From DATCZS01 sp036525795 (lineage in GTDB: Bacteria > Actinomycetota > Acidimicrobiia > Spongiisociales > ZC4RG35), in the NCBI GenBank assembly GCA_036525795.1, contig DATCZS010000151.1, forward strand, positions 1 through 13,538: a DNA stretch of 13,538 nucleotides, written 5' to 3'. The notes under the pieces are model-generated. The model saw only the letters and a program-made list of their open reading frames with translations, did no database searches and was not told the DNA's origin. The position numbers and the translations under genes are program-made. Below, in pieces: positions 6,010 to 13,262 of the stretch; the first letter of the stretch is position 1, and each line of letters opens with the position of its first letter.

Positions 6010-7374
6010 GTGAAGGACCACACCAAGATCTTGCTCGACGAGTCGGAGATGCCCACGGCCTGGTACAACGTCATCCCGGACCTGCCCGCGCCGCCTCCCC
6101 CACCCCTCCACCCGGGGACGCACCAGCCGATAGGCCCGGACGACCTCGCCCCGCTCTTCCCGATGGCCCTCATCGGCCAGGAGGTCACCACCGAGCGGTA
6201 CGTCGACATCCCCGGCGAGGTCCTCGACGTGTACAGGCTGTGGCGCCCTTCGCCCCTGTACCGGGCCAGGAGGCTCGAGAAGCTGCTCGATACCCCGGCG
6301 CGCATCTACTACAAGTACGAAGGGGGGTCTCCGGCCGGGTCGCACAAGCCGAACACGGCGGTTCCCCAGGCGTTCTACAACGCCAGAGAGGGCACGAGGA
6401 AGCTGACCACCGAGACGGGTGCCGGACAGTGGGGCTCGGCGCTGGCCTTTGCGTCCTCCCAGTACGGGTTGGACTGCGAGGTGTGGCAGGTTCGCGCCTC
6501 GTACGACCAGAAGCCCTATCGCAAGGCGCTGATGGAGGTCTGGGGCGCCACGGTCCATCCGTCCCCGTCTGACGTGACCGACGCAGGCCGAACCATCCTG
6601 GCCCGGGATCCGAACTCGACGGGGTCGCTCGGAATCGCAATCTCGGAGGCGGTGGAGGCCGCCGCCAAGGATCCAGAGACGAAGTACGCGCTGGGATCGG
6701 TCTTGAACCACGTCCTCCTCCACCAGACCGTCATCGGCGAGGAGGCGCTCGCCCAGCTGGCGAAGGTGGGTGAGACACCTGACCTCCTGGTCGGTTGCAC
6801 CGGCGGCGGGTCGAACTTCGGCGGCCTCTCGTTCCCGTTCCTGCGCGAGAAGCTCGCCGGCCGGATGAATCCGGCGATTCGCTGTGTCGAGCCGGCGGCC
6901 TGCCCGTCGCTCACCAAAGGCGAGTACCGCTACGACTTCGGCGACACGCTCGGCTTGACGCCTCTGGTCAAGATGCACACGCTCGGCCACGACTTCATCC
7001 CCGACCCGATCCACGCCGGGGGACTCCGGTACCACGGCATGGCGCCGCTGGTGTCACACCTCTACGAACTGGGGCTGGTGGAGGCGATCGCCATCGGCCA
7101 GGTCGAGTGCTTCGACGCCGCAGTGACGTTTGCCCGCACCGAGGGCATCGTCCCCGCACCGGAGCCCACCCACGCCATCGCCGCCGCCGTGCGGGAGGCG
7201 CTGGCCTGCAGGGAATCGGGCGAGGAGAAGGTGATCCTCACCGCACTGTGCGGCCACGGGCATTTCGATCTCGCCGCCTACCAGGCGTACTTCGAGGGCG
7301 CACTCCAGGACTACGAGTACCCCGAAGAGAAGGTCGCGGCTGCGATGGAACGCGTCCCGGTCGTCGCCGGGTAG
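6010..7374 (+). CDS. trpB2: TrpB2-type tryptophan synthase beta chain (PLP-dependent)
   Basis: The 454-residue protein has the longer TrpB2 form, with an N-terminal extension including a run of five prolines (28-32). PLP Schiff-base Lys113 lies in GGSPAGSHKPNTA, catalytic Glu135 in TETGAGQWG, and the phosphate-binding loop in GCTGGGSN (262-269). It probably joins indole and serine to make tryptophan. TrpB2 enzymes usually act without, or bind only weakly to, a TrpA partner, and no trp gene is nearby, so indole salvage or a related PLP reaction is possible. GTG 6010 is chosen because GGAGG lies 7 nt upstream and the family sequence begins there; ATG 5977 would add 11 unrelated residues before the ribosome-binding site. 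Its stop is 3 nt from the stop of the convergent USP gene. Confidence 0.92.
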   Translation: MKDHTKILLDESEMPTAWYNVIPDLPAPPPPPLHPGTHQPIGPDDLAPLFPMALIGQEVTTERYVDIPGEVLDVYRLWRPSPLYRARRLEKLLDTPARIYYKYEGGSPAGSHKPNTAVPQAFYNAREGTRKLTTETGAGQWGSALAFASSQYGLDCEVWQVRASYDQKPYRKALMEVWGATVHPSPSDVTDAGRTILARDPNSTGSLGIAISEAVEAAAKDPETKYALGSVLNHVLLHQTVIGEEALAQLAKVGETPDLLVGCTGGGSNFGGLSFPFLREKLAGRMNPAIRCVEPAACPSLTKGEYRYDFGDTLGLTPLVKMHTLGHDFIPDPIHAGGLRYHGMAPLVSHLYELGLVEAIAIGQVECFDAAVTFARTEGIVPAPEPTHAIAAAVREALACRESGEEKVILTALCGHGHFDLAAYQAYFEGALQDYEYPEEKVAAAMERVPVVAG

Positions 7375-7377
7375 CAC

Positions 7378-7788
7378 TCAGCTCCGGCCGGCCGACTTCA
7401 CACAGAGCACCGGCACCTTGGTGTCGTGCAGGATGTCGAGCGCGTTCGAGCCGAGCAGGATCTTCCCCGTGGTCGAACGCTTGCGGATGCCGATCACGAT
7501 CATGTCGGCGTCGTGATCCTCGACGGCCTGCATGATGTCCTGAGCCGGGGTGTTGCCGCGGACGTACTCGTGCGTGCAATGCTCGACGCCCTCGTCCACC
7601 AGCCGCTTCTTGACGGCCTCGATCGATTCCGTGCTGGAGACGTACTCATCCTCCGTCTCACGCGTCCCCCCGACCATCGAGTGCAGGACTACCAGCTCGG
7701 AGCCCCGCAGCCGAGCTTCTGCGATGGCGGTATCCACCGCCGCATGACCCTCAGGGGTGTCGATGAAGCCGATCACGATCTTGCCCAC
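7378..7788 (-). CDS. Universal stress protein (single UspA domain)
   Basis: The 136-residue single-domain protein opens with the strand KIVIGFIDTPEGHAAV and ends with the UspA nucleotide site DADMIVIGIRKRSTTGKILLGSNA, then VPVLCV. The family's ATP motif G-2X-G-9X-G(S/T) is present, except that the second Gly is Lys103 (G100, G113, S114); family members with this change exist, so ATP binding is plausible but unproven. USPs act in stress, hypoxia and stasis survival in the cytoplasm. The GTG start at 7788 is set by AGGAG 7 nt upstream. The longer frame to 7893 would read through the hairpin region. It lies 112 nt downstream of hsp20 on the same strand, so it is probably the second gene of that unit, attenuated by the hairpin between them. 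Confidence 0.9.
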   Translation of the reverse strand: MGKIVIGFIDTPEGHAAVDTAIAEARLRGSELVVLHSMVGGTRETEDEYVSSTESIEAVKKRLVDEGVEHCTHEYVRGNTPAQDIMQAVEDHDADMIVIGIRKRSTTGKILLGSNALDILHDTKVPVLCVKSAGRS

Positions 7789-7830
7789 GCCTCTTCTCCT
7801 GTGTCGTTCGATGGTGTTTCTAGTGGAATC

Positions 7831-7844
7831 GGCACCGTCGTGCC
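7831..7844. other. Short hairpin in the hsp20-usp gap
   Basis: GGCAC-CGTC-GTGCC forms a perfect 5-bp stem with a 4-nt loop, 43 nt before the USP start on the minus strand. It is a second possible RNA structure after the stronger one at 7859-7886. It may be fortuitous. Confidence 0.3.
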
Positions 7845-7858
7845 GCTCATCCGGGTGA

Positions 7859-7886
7859 TGCGGGCGAGCACGAGGGCTCGCCCGCA
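7859..7886 (-). terminator. Strong GC hairpin after hsp20 (attenuator or terminator without T-tract)
   Basis: TGCGGGCGAGC and GCTCGCCCGCA form a perfect 11-bp stem around a 6-nt loop. Reading the minus strand, it begins 14 nt after the hsp20 stop and ends 70 nt before the USP start. No T-run follows, as is common for actinobacterial terminators. It could end most hsp20 transcripts, or protect the 3' end of a processed hsp20 message. Confidence 0.55.
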
Positions 7887-7900
7887 CGGTCACTCGTCGT

Positions 7901-8329
7901 TCACAGAGCCGTTTTCACCGGGATGTGGCGCGAGACGGCAGCGGCAGGTTCCGAGACCGGAACCTCGATCGACAGCACTCCGGACTCGAATGTGGCCGCG
8001 ATGCCATCGACGTCGTATCCCTCCGGGAGCGCCACCCGCCGTTCGAATGACCCGAACGTGCGCTCACTGAGGTAGCGATGCTCCTCTCTCACCTCGCGCG
8101 AGCGATGCTTCTCGCCGGACACGACCAGCATGTCGTCCTCGACCTGGATGTCGACGTCCCCGGCTTCCAGGCCGGGCAGCTCCATCTCGACCGTCAGACG
8201 ACCCTTTTCCTGGGTGACGTCCATGGTCGGCCGAAGCGGCCAGTCACCGGTCCGACCAAACGCCCGGTCGAGCAGCGATTGCATCTCGTGCTCGATCGAG
8301 ACGAGCGGGGTGAACAGCTTCAGTTCCAC
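7901..8329 (-). CDS. HSP20/alpha-crystallin family small heat shock protein
   Basis: The 142-residue chaperone has a short N-arm (LFTPLVSIEHEMQSLLDRAF), an alpha-crystallin domain of about 34-125 beginning RPTMDVTQEKGRLTVEMELPGL, the domain-end signature ATFESGVLSIEVP (112-124), and a C-terminal I-X-V anchor (IPV at 136-138) used for oligomer assembly. It holds unfolding proteins in an ATP-independent way in the cytoplasm. GTG 8329 is fixed by AAGGAGG 6 nt upstream. A longer frame to 8383 would add a low-complexity leader. It is divergent from the PFOR gene across a 207-nt region holding an 18-bp inverted repeat. No HspR-type HAIR (CTTGAGT-N7-ACTCAAG) site is seen there. The USP gene follows. 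Confidence 0.95.
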   Translation of the reverse strand: MELKLFTPLVSIEHEMQSLLDRAFGRTGDWPLRPTMDVTQEKGRLTVEMELPGLEAGDVDIQVEDDMLVVSGEKHRSREVREEHRYLSERTFGSFERRVALPEGYDVDGIAATFESGVLSIEVPVSEPAAAVSRHIPVKTAL

Positions 8330-8356
8330 CGAACACCTCCTTCCACGACCATGTAT

Positions 8357-8369
8357 CGGCCCCTGGCCG
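8357..8369. promoter_or_regulatory. Small palindrome upstream of hsp20
   Basis: CGGCC-CCT-GGCCG is symmetrical with a 3-nt centre and lies 28 nt upstream of the hsp20 start codon, where an operator or the core promoter would be expected. It is GC-only, so chance is quite possible. Confidence 0.25.
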
Positions 8370-8457
8370 GGTCGCATCATCACCTTCCCAGGTCGGAGCC
8401 GGGATGACCAGGGTCGGACGCCAACTCCGTGCGGCTGCGGTCTCCGCCGGCCTGGTC

Positions 8458-8475
8458 GGGAGTGACTTCAGTCCC
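8458..8475. promoter_or_regulatory. 18-bp inverted repeat resembling a DosR box
   Basis: GGGAGTGACTTCAGTCCC is symmetrical at 14 of 18 positions (GGGA-n-TGA-nn-TCA-n-TCCC). Read with the next three bases, GTGACTTCAGTCCCTAA matches 14 of 17 positions of the core and right half of the mycobacterial DosR consensus TTSGGGACTWWAGTCCCSAA. The far-left TTS triplet is not matched. It sits between hsp20 and PFOR, next to the TAACGT hexamer. An operator role is inference. Confidence 0.5.
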
Positions 8476-8481
8476 TAACGT
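8476..8481 (+). promoter_or_regulatory. Possible -10 element of the PFOR gene
   Basis: TAACGT lies 55 nt before the PFOR GTG, directly after the inverted repeat. It would give a leader of about 48 nt carrying the GGAAAGG purine tract. A convincing -35 is not visible, which would suit an activator-dependent promoter. Confidence 0.35.
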
Positions 8482-8536
8482 GACGGAGGAAGCCAGCCGA
8501 CCATGGGCCGAGCACAGGAAAGGTCAGGTTCCGACG

Positions 8537-11500
8537 GTGTCCACGTTTGCCACGATCGACGGCAACGAGGCGGCCGCGAGGGTCGCTCACGCCCTCAGTG
8601 AAGTCATCGCCATCTACCCCATCACTCCGGCGTCGCCGATGGGTGAGCTCTCCGACGCCTGGTCCCAGCGCGGCCAGGCCAACCTGTGGGGAGTCGTTCC
8701 AGACGTGGTCGAGATGCAGTCGGAGGCAGGGGCGGCCGGGGCGGTGCACGGCGCGCTCCAGGCAGGAGCCCTCACCACGACCTTCACCGCCTCCCAGGGC
8801 CTCTTGTTGATGCTGCCCAACATGTACAAGATCGCAGGGGAGCTCACGCCCGCCGTGATCCACGTCGCCGCCAGGACCGTCGCCACCCACGCCCTGTCGA
8901 TCTTCGGCGATCACAGCGACGTGATGGGAGCGCGCCAGACGGGCTGGGCGATGCTGGCCTCGTCCTCCGTGCAGGAAGCACAGGATCTGGCCGCGATCGC
9001 GCACGCCGCCACGCTTCGCTCACGACTGCCGTTCCTGCACTTCTTCGACGGGTTCCGGACCAGCCACGAGGTGGCGAAGATCGAGCTGGCCGATCGCGAG
9101 GTGCTCGCCGCCATGATCGACGAGGACCTGATCGCCGACCATCGCCTGCGGGCGCTCAACCCCCACCGCCCGGTGATCAGGGGAACGGCCCAGAACCCGG
9201 ACGTCTTCTTCCAGGCACGGGAGGCATGCAACCCGTTCTATGACGCGGCGCCGGGAATCGTGCAGGCCGAGATGGACCGCTGGGCCGATCTGACCGGCCG
9301 CCGGTACCGGCTGTTCGACTACCTGGGAGCACCGGACGCAGAGCGACTGATCGTCATCATGGGCTCCGGGACCGGCGCCGTCGAAGAGACGGTTGCGGCG
9401 ATGACCGACGCAGGCGAGAAAGTGGGTGCGCTGATCGTCCGCCTGTATCGCCCCTTCTCGGCAGAGGCATTCGTCGAGGCCATCCCCGAGACCGTGGCGG
9501 CGATGGCGGTGCTCGATCGCACGAAGGAACCGGGAGCCACCGGCGACCCGCTCTACCTCGACGCGGTCGCGGCACTCGCCCAGCGCGGGAGGCAGATCCG
9601 GACCATCGCCGGACGCTACGGGCTCTCGTCCAAGGAGTTCACTCCTGCCATGGCGTGGCGAATCTTCGATGAGCTCGCCGAGGAGCGCCCGGCCCCGCAG
9701 TTCACCATCGGCATCGCAGACGACGTCTCGAATCTGAGCCTGAGCTACGAGGCCACCAAGTGGCGCGAGCCAGACACGGTCCAGCGAGCGCTCTTCTACG
9801 GGCTGGGGAGCGACGGAACCGTCGGCGCGAACAAGAGCACCGTCAAGATCATCGGGGAACACACGGACCTGTTCGCCCAGGGCTACTTCGTCTACGACTC
9901 GAAGAAGTCCGGCTCGAAGACCGTGTCCCACCTGCGCTTCTCCCCCGAACCCATCGAGTCGACCTACCTGATCGAAGAGGCCAACTTCGTGGCGTGCCAC
10001 CAGTGGAGCTTCCTCGACCAGATCGACATGCTCGAGAAGGCGGCGGACGGCGCCACCTTCCTCGTCAACAGCCCGCACGGACCGTACGAGGTGTGGAGCC
10101 ACCTACCCCCCGGCGTGCAGCGCCAGATCATCGACAAGCACCTCGACCTGTGGGTGGTCGATGCTCACGGCATCGCCCGCGAGGTGGGCCTGGGGGGAAG
10201 GGTCAACACCGTCCTCCAGACGTGTTTCTTCGCCATCGCCGGCATCATCCCGGCCGGCGAGGCCATCGACGCGATCAAGACCGACATCCACAAGAGCTAC
10301 GGCAAGCGGGGCGAGGTCGTGGTCAGGCGCAACATCGCCGCCATCGAACGGGCACTCGAGGGTCTGGCCAAGGTCGACATCCCCGACGACGTCGCTGCGA
10401 CCCTCGCCCGCCCGAGCGTCGTCCCCGACATCGCCCCCGACTTCGTCAAGCGGGTCACCGCCATGATGATGGAGGGGCGGGGCGATCTCCTCCCCGTCTC
10501 GGCGCTGCCCATCGACGGCACCTTCCCCTCCGGCACCACGCAGTGGGAAAAGCGTTCGATCGCCGAGGAGATCCCGATCTGGGATCCGGACATCTGCATC
10601 GACTGCGCTCGCTGCGCACTCGTGTGCCCGCACGCCGCCATCCGGATCAAGGTGTTCGAGCCTTCGGAGCTGGACGCCAATGGCCGCCCCGGCGCACCGG
10701 ACGGTTTCAAATGGAAGAACGCCACCGGCCGCGAGTTCGACGGCCGGTACCTCACGGTCCAGGTTGCCCCGGACGACTGCACCGGCTGCGGCGTGTGCGT
10801 GGACATCTGTCCGGCGCGGTCCAAGGAGGAGGTCAAGCACAAAGCCATCAACATGGAGCCCAAGCTGGACCACCTCGACCGGGAGCGCCAGTGGTTCGAC
10901 TTCTTCCTCGAACTCCCCGAACACGACCGCCGCACATTGAAGCTCGACACCGTGAAGGGCTCACAGTTCGCCCAGCCGCTGTTCGAGTATTCGGGGGCGT
11001 GCACAGGATGCGGCGAGACGCCATACGTGAAGCTGCTGACCCAGCTCACCGGCGACCGCACGATCGTGGCAAACGCCACCGGCTGCTCTTCGATCTACGG
11101 GGGGAATCTGCCGACCACCCCGTGGACGGTCAACGCAGACGGACACGGTCCGGCCTGGTCCAACTCGCTGTTCGAGGACAACGCCGAGTTCGGACTCGGG
11201 ATGCGGCTGGCCCTCGATGCGCTGGCAGCGGACGCCCGCCTGCTGGTGACGGCACTGGCCCCGGAGCTGGGGACGCTGGCCATCGACATCCTCGGGGCCG
11301 AGCAGTCCACCGAAGAGGGGATCGCCGCCCAGCGCGTCAGGGTTCGCCAGATGCGCGAGACCCTCGCCGGACTCGATTCGGTGCTCGCCAGAAGGCTCGA
11401 AGCGGTTGCCGACAACCTGGTCGACACCACCGTGTGGATCGTGGGCGGCGACGGCTGGGCCTATGACATCGGCTTCGGCGGGCTCGACCACGTGCTCGCC

Positions 11501-12100
11501 TCGGGACGCAACGTCAACATCCTGGTGCTCGACACCGAGGTCTACTCGAACACGGGCGGGCAGGCCTCCAAGGCCACCCCGCGGGCCGCCGTCGCCAAGT
11601 TCGCCTCGGGCGGCAAGCCAACCGGCAAGAAGGATCTCGGTCAGATCGCCATGAGCTACGGCGACGTCTACGTGGCCCAGGTGGCGATGGGGGCCAACAT
11701 GACCCAGGTCGTGCGGGCGTTCGCCGAGGCGGTGGCCTATCCAGGCGTCTCGCTGATTCTCGCCTACAGCCCGTGCATCGCCCACGGCATCGACATGTCG
11801 ACCCAGATGTCGCACCAGAAGGAGGCGGCCGAATCGGGGTACTGGCCGCTGTACCGCTACGACCCGGCGAGAGAGGCGGAGGGCGAACCGGGCCTGCGGC
11901 TGGACAGCCGGGCCCCGACGATCCGGTTCTCGGAATTCGCCCGCAAGGAAGCCCGCTTCGCCATGCTGACGCGAACGAACCCCGAGCACGCCGAAGAACT
12001 GCTCGCCAGGGCTCAGCGCGACATCGACGACCGCTGGCACCTGTACGAGCAGATGGTGAACATCCACCGCACCGCCGAGTACGCCGAGGTGGAGGAATGA
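8537..12100 (+). CDS. nifJ: Pyruvate:ferredoxin (flavodoxin) oxidoreductase, single-chain homodimeric type
   Basis: At 1187 residues this is a complete single-chain PFOR. The N-terminal pyruvate-binding domain has YPITPASPMGEL (27-38). Two ferredoxin-type 4Fe-4S motifs follow, CIDCARCALVCP (Cys687, 690, 693, 697) and CTGCGVCVDICP (Cys748, 751, 754, 758). The proximal-cluster cysteines 822, 825, 850 and 1080 match the spacing in Desulfovibrio PFOR. The thiamine diphosphate site is GDGWAYDIGFGG (from 971) to TEVYSNTGGQ. It converts pyruvate, CoA and oxidised ferredoxin to acetyl-CoA and CO2, reversibly, in the cytoplasm. I take GTG 8537 because the family sequence starts there and a GGAAAGG tract lies 12-18 nt upstream; GTG 8480 and ATG 8429 are in frame but add unrelated residues. 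A DHOD-like gene follows after 58 nt. Confidence 0.96.
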   Translation: MSTFATIDGNEAAARVAHALSEVIAIYPITPASPMGELSDAWSQRGQANLWGVVPDVVEMQSEAGAAGAVHGALQAGALTTTFTASQGLLLMLPNMYKIAGELTPAVIHVAARTVATHALSIFGDHSDVMGARQTGWAMLASSSVQEAQDLAAIAHAATLRSRLPFLHFFDGFRTSHEVAKIELADREVLAAMIDEDLIADHRLRALNPHRPVIRGTAQNPDVFFQAREACNPFYDAAPGIVQAEMDRWADLTGRRYRLFDYLGAPDAERLIVIMGSGTGAVEETVAAMTDAGEKVGALIVRLYRPFSAEAFVEAIPETVAAMAVLDRTKEPGATGDPLYLDAVAALAQRGRQIRTIAGRYGLSSKEFTPAMAWRIFDELAEERPAPQFTIGIADDVSNLSLSYEATKWREPDTVQRALFYGLGSDGTVGANKSTVKIIGEHTDLFAQGYFVYDSKKSGSKTVSHLRFSPEPIESTYLIEEANFVACHQWSFLDQIDMLEKAADGATFLVNSPHGPYEVWSHLPPGVQRQIIDKHLDLWVVDAHGIAREVGLGGRVNTVLQTCFFAIAGIIPAGEAIDAIKTDIHKSYGKRGEVVVRRNIAAIERALEGLAKVDIPDDVAATLARPSVVPDIAPDFVKRVTAMMMEGRGDLLPVSALPIDGTFPSGTTQWEKRSIAEEIPIWDPDICIDCARCALVCPHAAIRIKVFEPSELDANGRPGAPDGFKWKNATGREFDGRYLTVQVAPDDCTGCGVCVDICPARSKEEVKHKAINMEPKLDHLDRERQWFDFFLELPEHDRRTLKLDTVKGSQFAQPLFEYSGACTGCGETPYVKLLTQLTGDRTIVANATGCSSIYGGNLPTTPWTVNADGHGPAWSNSLFEDNAEFGLGMRLALDALAADARLLVTALAPELGTLAIDILGAEQSTEEGIAAQRVRVRQMRETLAGLDSVLARRLEAVADNLVDTTVWIVGGDGWAYDIGFGGLDHVLASGRNVNILVLDTEVYSNTGGQASKATPRAAVAKFASGGKPTGKKDLGQIAMSYGDVYVAQVAMGANMTQVVRAFAEAVAYPGVSLILAYSPCIAHGIDMSTQMSHQKEAAESGYWPLYRYDPAREAEGEPGLRLDSRAPTIRFSEFARKEARFAMLTRTNPEHAEELLARAQRDIDDRWHLYEQMVNIHRTAEYAEVEE

Positions 12101-12128
12101 GGGCGATCGACGGTCGGAGATCGGCGAT

Positions 12129-12147
12129 CGGCCGGGCCCCGAGGCCG
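12129..12147 (+). other. GC hairpin just before the DHOD-like gene's ribosome-binding site
   Basis: CGGCC and GGCCG can pair over a 9-nt loop, with the 3' arm ending at the edge of the GGAGGAGG ribosome-binding site. The 58-nt PFOR/DHOD-like gap also has two copies of GGCGATCG. A role in tuning translation is possible but unproven. Confidence 0.25.
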
Positions 12148-12158
12148 GAGGAGGAATC

Positions 12159-13181
12159 GTGACCACGGATCTGACAACGAGATATCTGGGGTTTGAACTG
12201 GCGCATCCGGTGGTTCCGTCTGCATCGCCGCTGACCAGCGACCTCGACCGACTCCACGCGCTGGTCGAAGCCGGTGCGCCGGCGGTGGTGCTGCCGTCGC
12301 TGTTCGAAGAGCAGATCGAGCACGACGCGATGGCGGTCCACTTCGGGCTGGAGTTCGGCGCCGAGAGCTTCGCCGAGGCAGCAGACGGGTACTTCCCGGA
12401 GATGGACGAGTACAACACCGGCCCCTCGGACTACCTGTCTCTGGTCCATGCGGCCAAACGCGAGCTGAAGGTACCGATCATCGGAAGCCTCAACGGGGCC
12501 GAGTCGGGCGGATGGACGCTCTACGCGCGGATTCTCGAGGACGCCGGGGTCGACGCCCTCGAACTCAACGTCTACCTCGTTGCGACGGACCCCGCCACCG
12601 ATGGAGCCCAGGTCGAATACCGATACCTCCACCTGATCGAGACGGTGAGGTCGGCGATCGCGGTGCCGCTGGCCGTGAAGGTCGGGCCGTTCTTCTCGTC
12701 GACGGCCAACATGGCCCGGCGAATCACCGAAGCGGGGGCGGACGGCCTGGTGCTGTTCAATCGCTTCTACCAGCCGGACATCGACCTCGACACCCTCGAG
12801 GTCGCACCCGACCTGAAGCTCTCGACACCCGACGAGCTTCGCCTGGTCCTGCGCTGGATGGCCATCCTCTCGCCGTGGGTGAAGGCCGACCTGGCTGCGA
12901 CCACCGGGGTTCACACCGCCGAAGAGGTGGTGAAATTGATCCTCGCCGGTGCAGACGTCACGATGATGGCCTCGGCGCTGCTTCGCCTCGGCCCGGGTCA
13001 TCTGAGGTCGGTGGTGGATGGCATCAGGACCTGGTTCTCCGAGCACGAGTACGAGTCTCTCGACCAGGCCCGCGGCTCTTTGAACCAGGCCAACGCCCCC
13101 GATCCGGCGGCCTTCGAACGCGCCAACTACATGCGCACCCTGGTCGGCTACTCGAGCGACTGGCTGGCTGCGTCAGGCTGA
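12159..13181 (+). CDS. Dihydroorotate dehydrogenase-like flavoprotein, PFOR-associated
   Basis: The 340-residue protein has the FMN-binding barrel of the PyrD/dihydropyrimidine-dehydrogenase group. It has an N-terminal PVVPSASPLTSDLDRL segment, VPIIGSLNGAESGGW (105-119), ELN (135-137), a Lys174 strand (PLAVKVGPF), and EAGADGLVLFNRFYQPD. However, the usual NxSxPN catalytic loop after ELN is replaced by YLVATD (139-144), so the Ser/Cys base of dihydroorotate dehydrogenases is absent and true pyrimidine synthesis is unlikely. Similar DHOD-like genes are often found directly after PFOR genes, suggesting a redox partner role; the substrate is unknown. The GTG start follows a strong GGAGGAGG 4 nt upstream and lies 58 nt after the PFOR stop, so one operon is likely. 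Confidence 0.88.
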   Translation: MTTDLTTRYLGFELAHPVVPSASPLTSDLDRLHALVEAGAPAVVLPSLFEEQIEHDAMAVHFGLEFGAESFAEAADGYFPEMDEYNTGPSDYLSLVHAAKRELKVPIIGSLNGAESGGWTLYARILEDAGVDALELNVYLVATDPATDGAQVEYRYLHLIETVRSAIAVPLAVKVGPFFSSTANMARRITEAGADGLVLFNRFYQPDIDLDTLEVAPDLKLSTPDELRLVLRWMAILSPWVKADLAATTGVHTAEEVVKLILAGADVTMMASALLRLGPGHLRSVVDGIRTWFSEHEYESLDQARGSLNQANAPDPAAFERANYMRTLVGYSSDWLAASG

Positions 13182-13203
13182 GCCCCCACGGGATCACCCC
13201 CTG

Positions 13204-13231
13204 CCCCCCGGAGCCCGACGAACCCGGGGGG
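13204..13231. terminator. Candidate bidirectional terminator hairpin
   Basis: CCCCCCGG and CCGGGGGG give an 8-bp stem with a 12-nt loop, in the 81-nt gap between two convergent stop codons (23 nt after the DHOD-like stop). There is no T-tract on either side. The position fits a shared terminator. Confidence 0.45.
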
Positions 13232-13262
13232 ACGCCCTGACCGAGGGCCGCGCCGGCCGACG

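Larger units (their letters stand above)
8330..8536. promoter_or_regulatory. Divergent hsp20/PFOR control region
   Basis: This 207-nt spacer separates two start codons. It contains an 18-bp inverted repeat at 8458-8475, a TAACGT -10-like hexamer at 8476-8481 for the plus strand, a 13-bp CGGCC-N3-GGCCG palindrome at 8357-8369 close to hsp20, and three GGTCGG copies (near 8391, 8412, 8454). The minus-strand -10 for hsp20 is not clear; the AT-richest point is GATACAT near 8351-8357. Confidence 0.6.

Noticed and set aside
5040..6305. N-terminal extension of proC
   Set aside because: It covers udk in another frame and reads into trpB2 antisense; normal ProC starts at 5039.
8330..8536. HspR (HAIR) operator before hsp20
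   Set aside because: I looked for CTTGAGT-N7-ACTCAAG or a near match and found none.
9020..10924. Two long minus-strand frames (360 and 273 codons)
   Set aside because: They are antisense to PFOR, whose motifs are unbroken across this stretch; they are codon-bias shadows.
10961..13046. 485- and 510-codon minus-strand frames
   Set aside because: They are antisense to the PFOR C-terminus and the DHOD-like gene, have composition typical of shadow frames and no recognisable domain.
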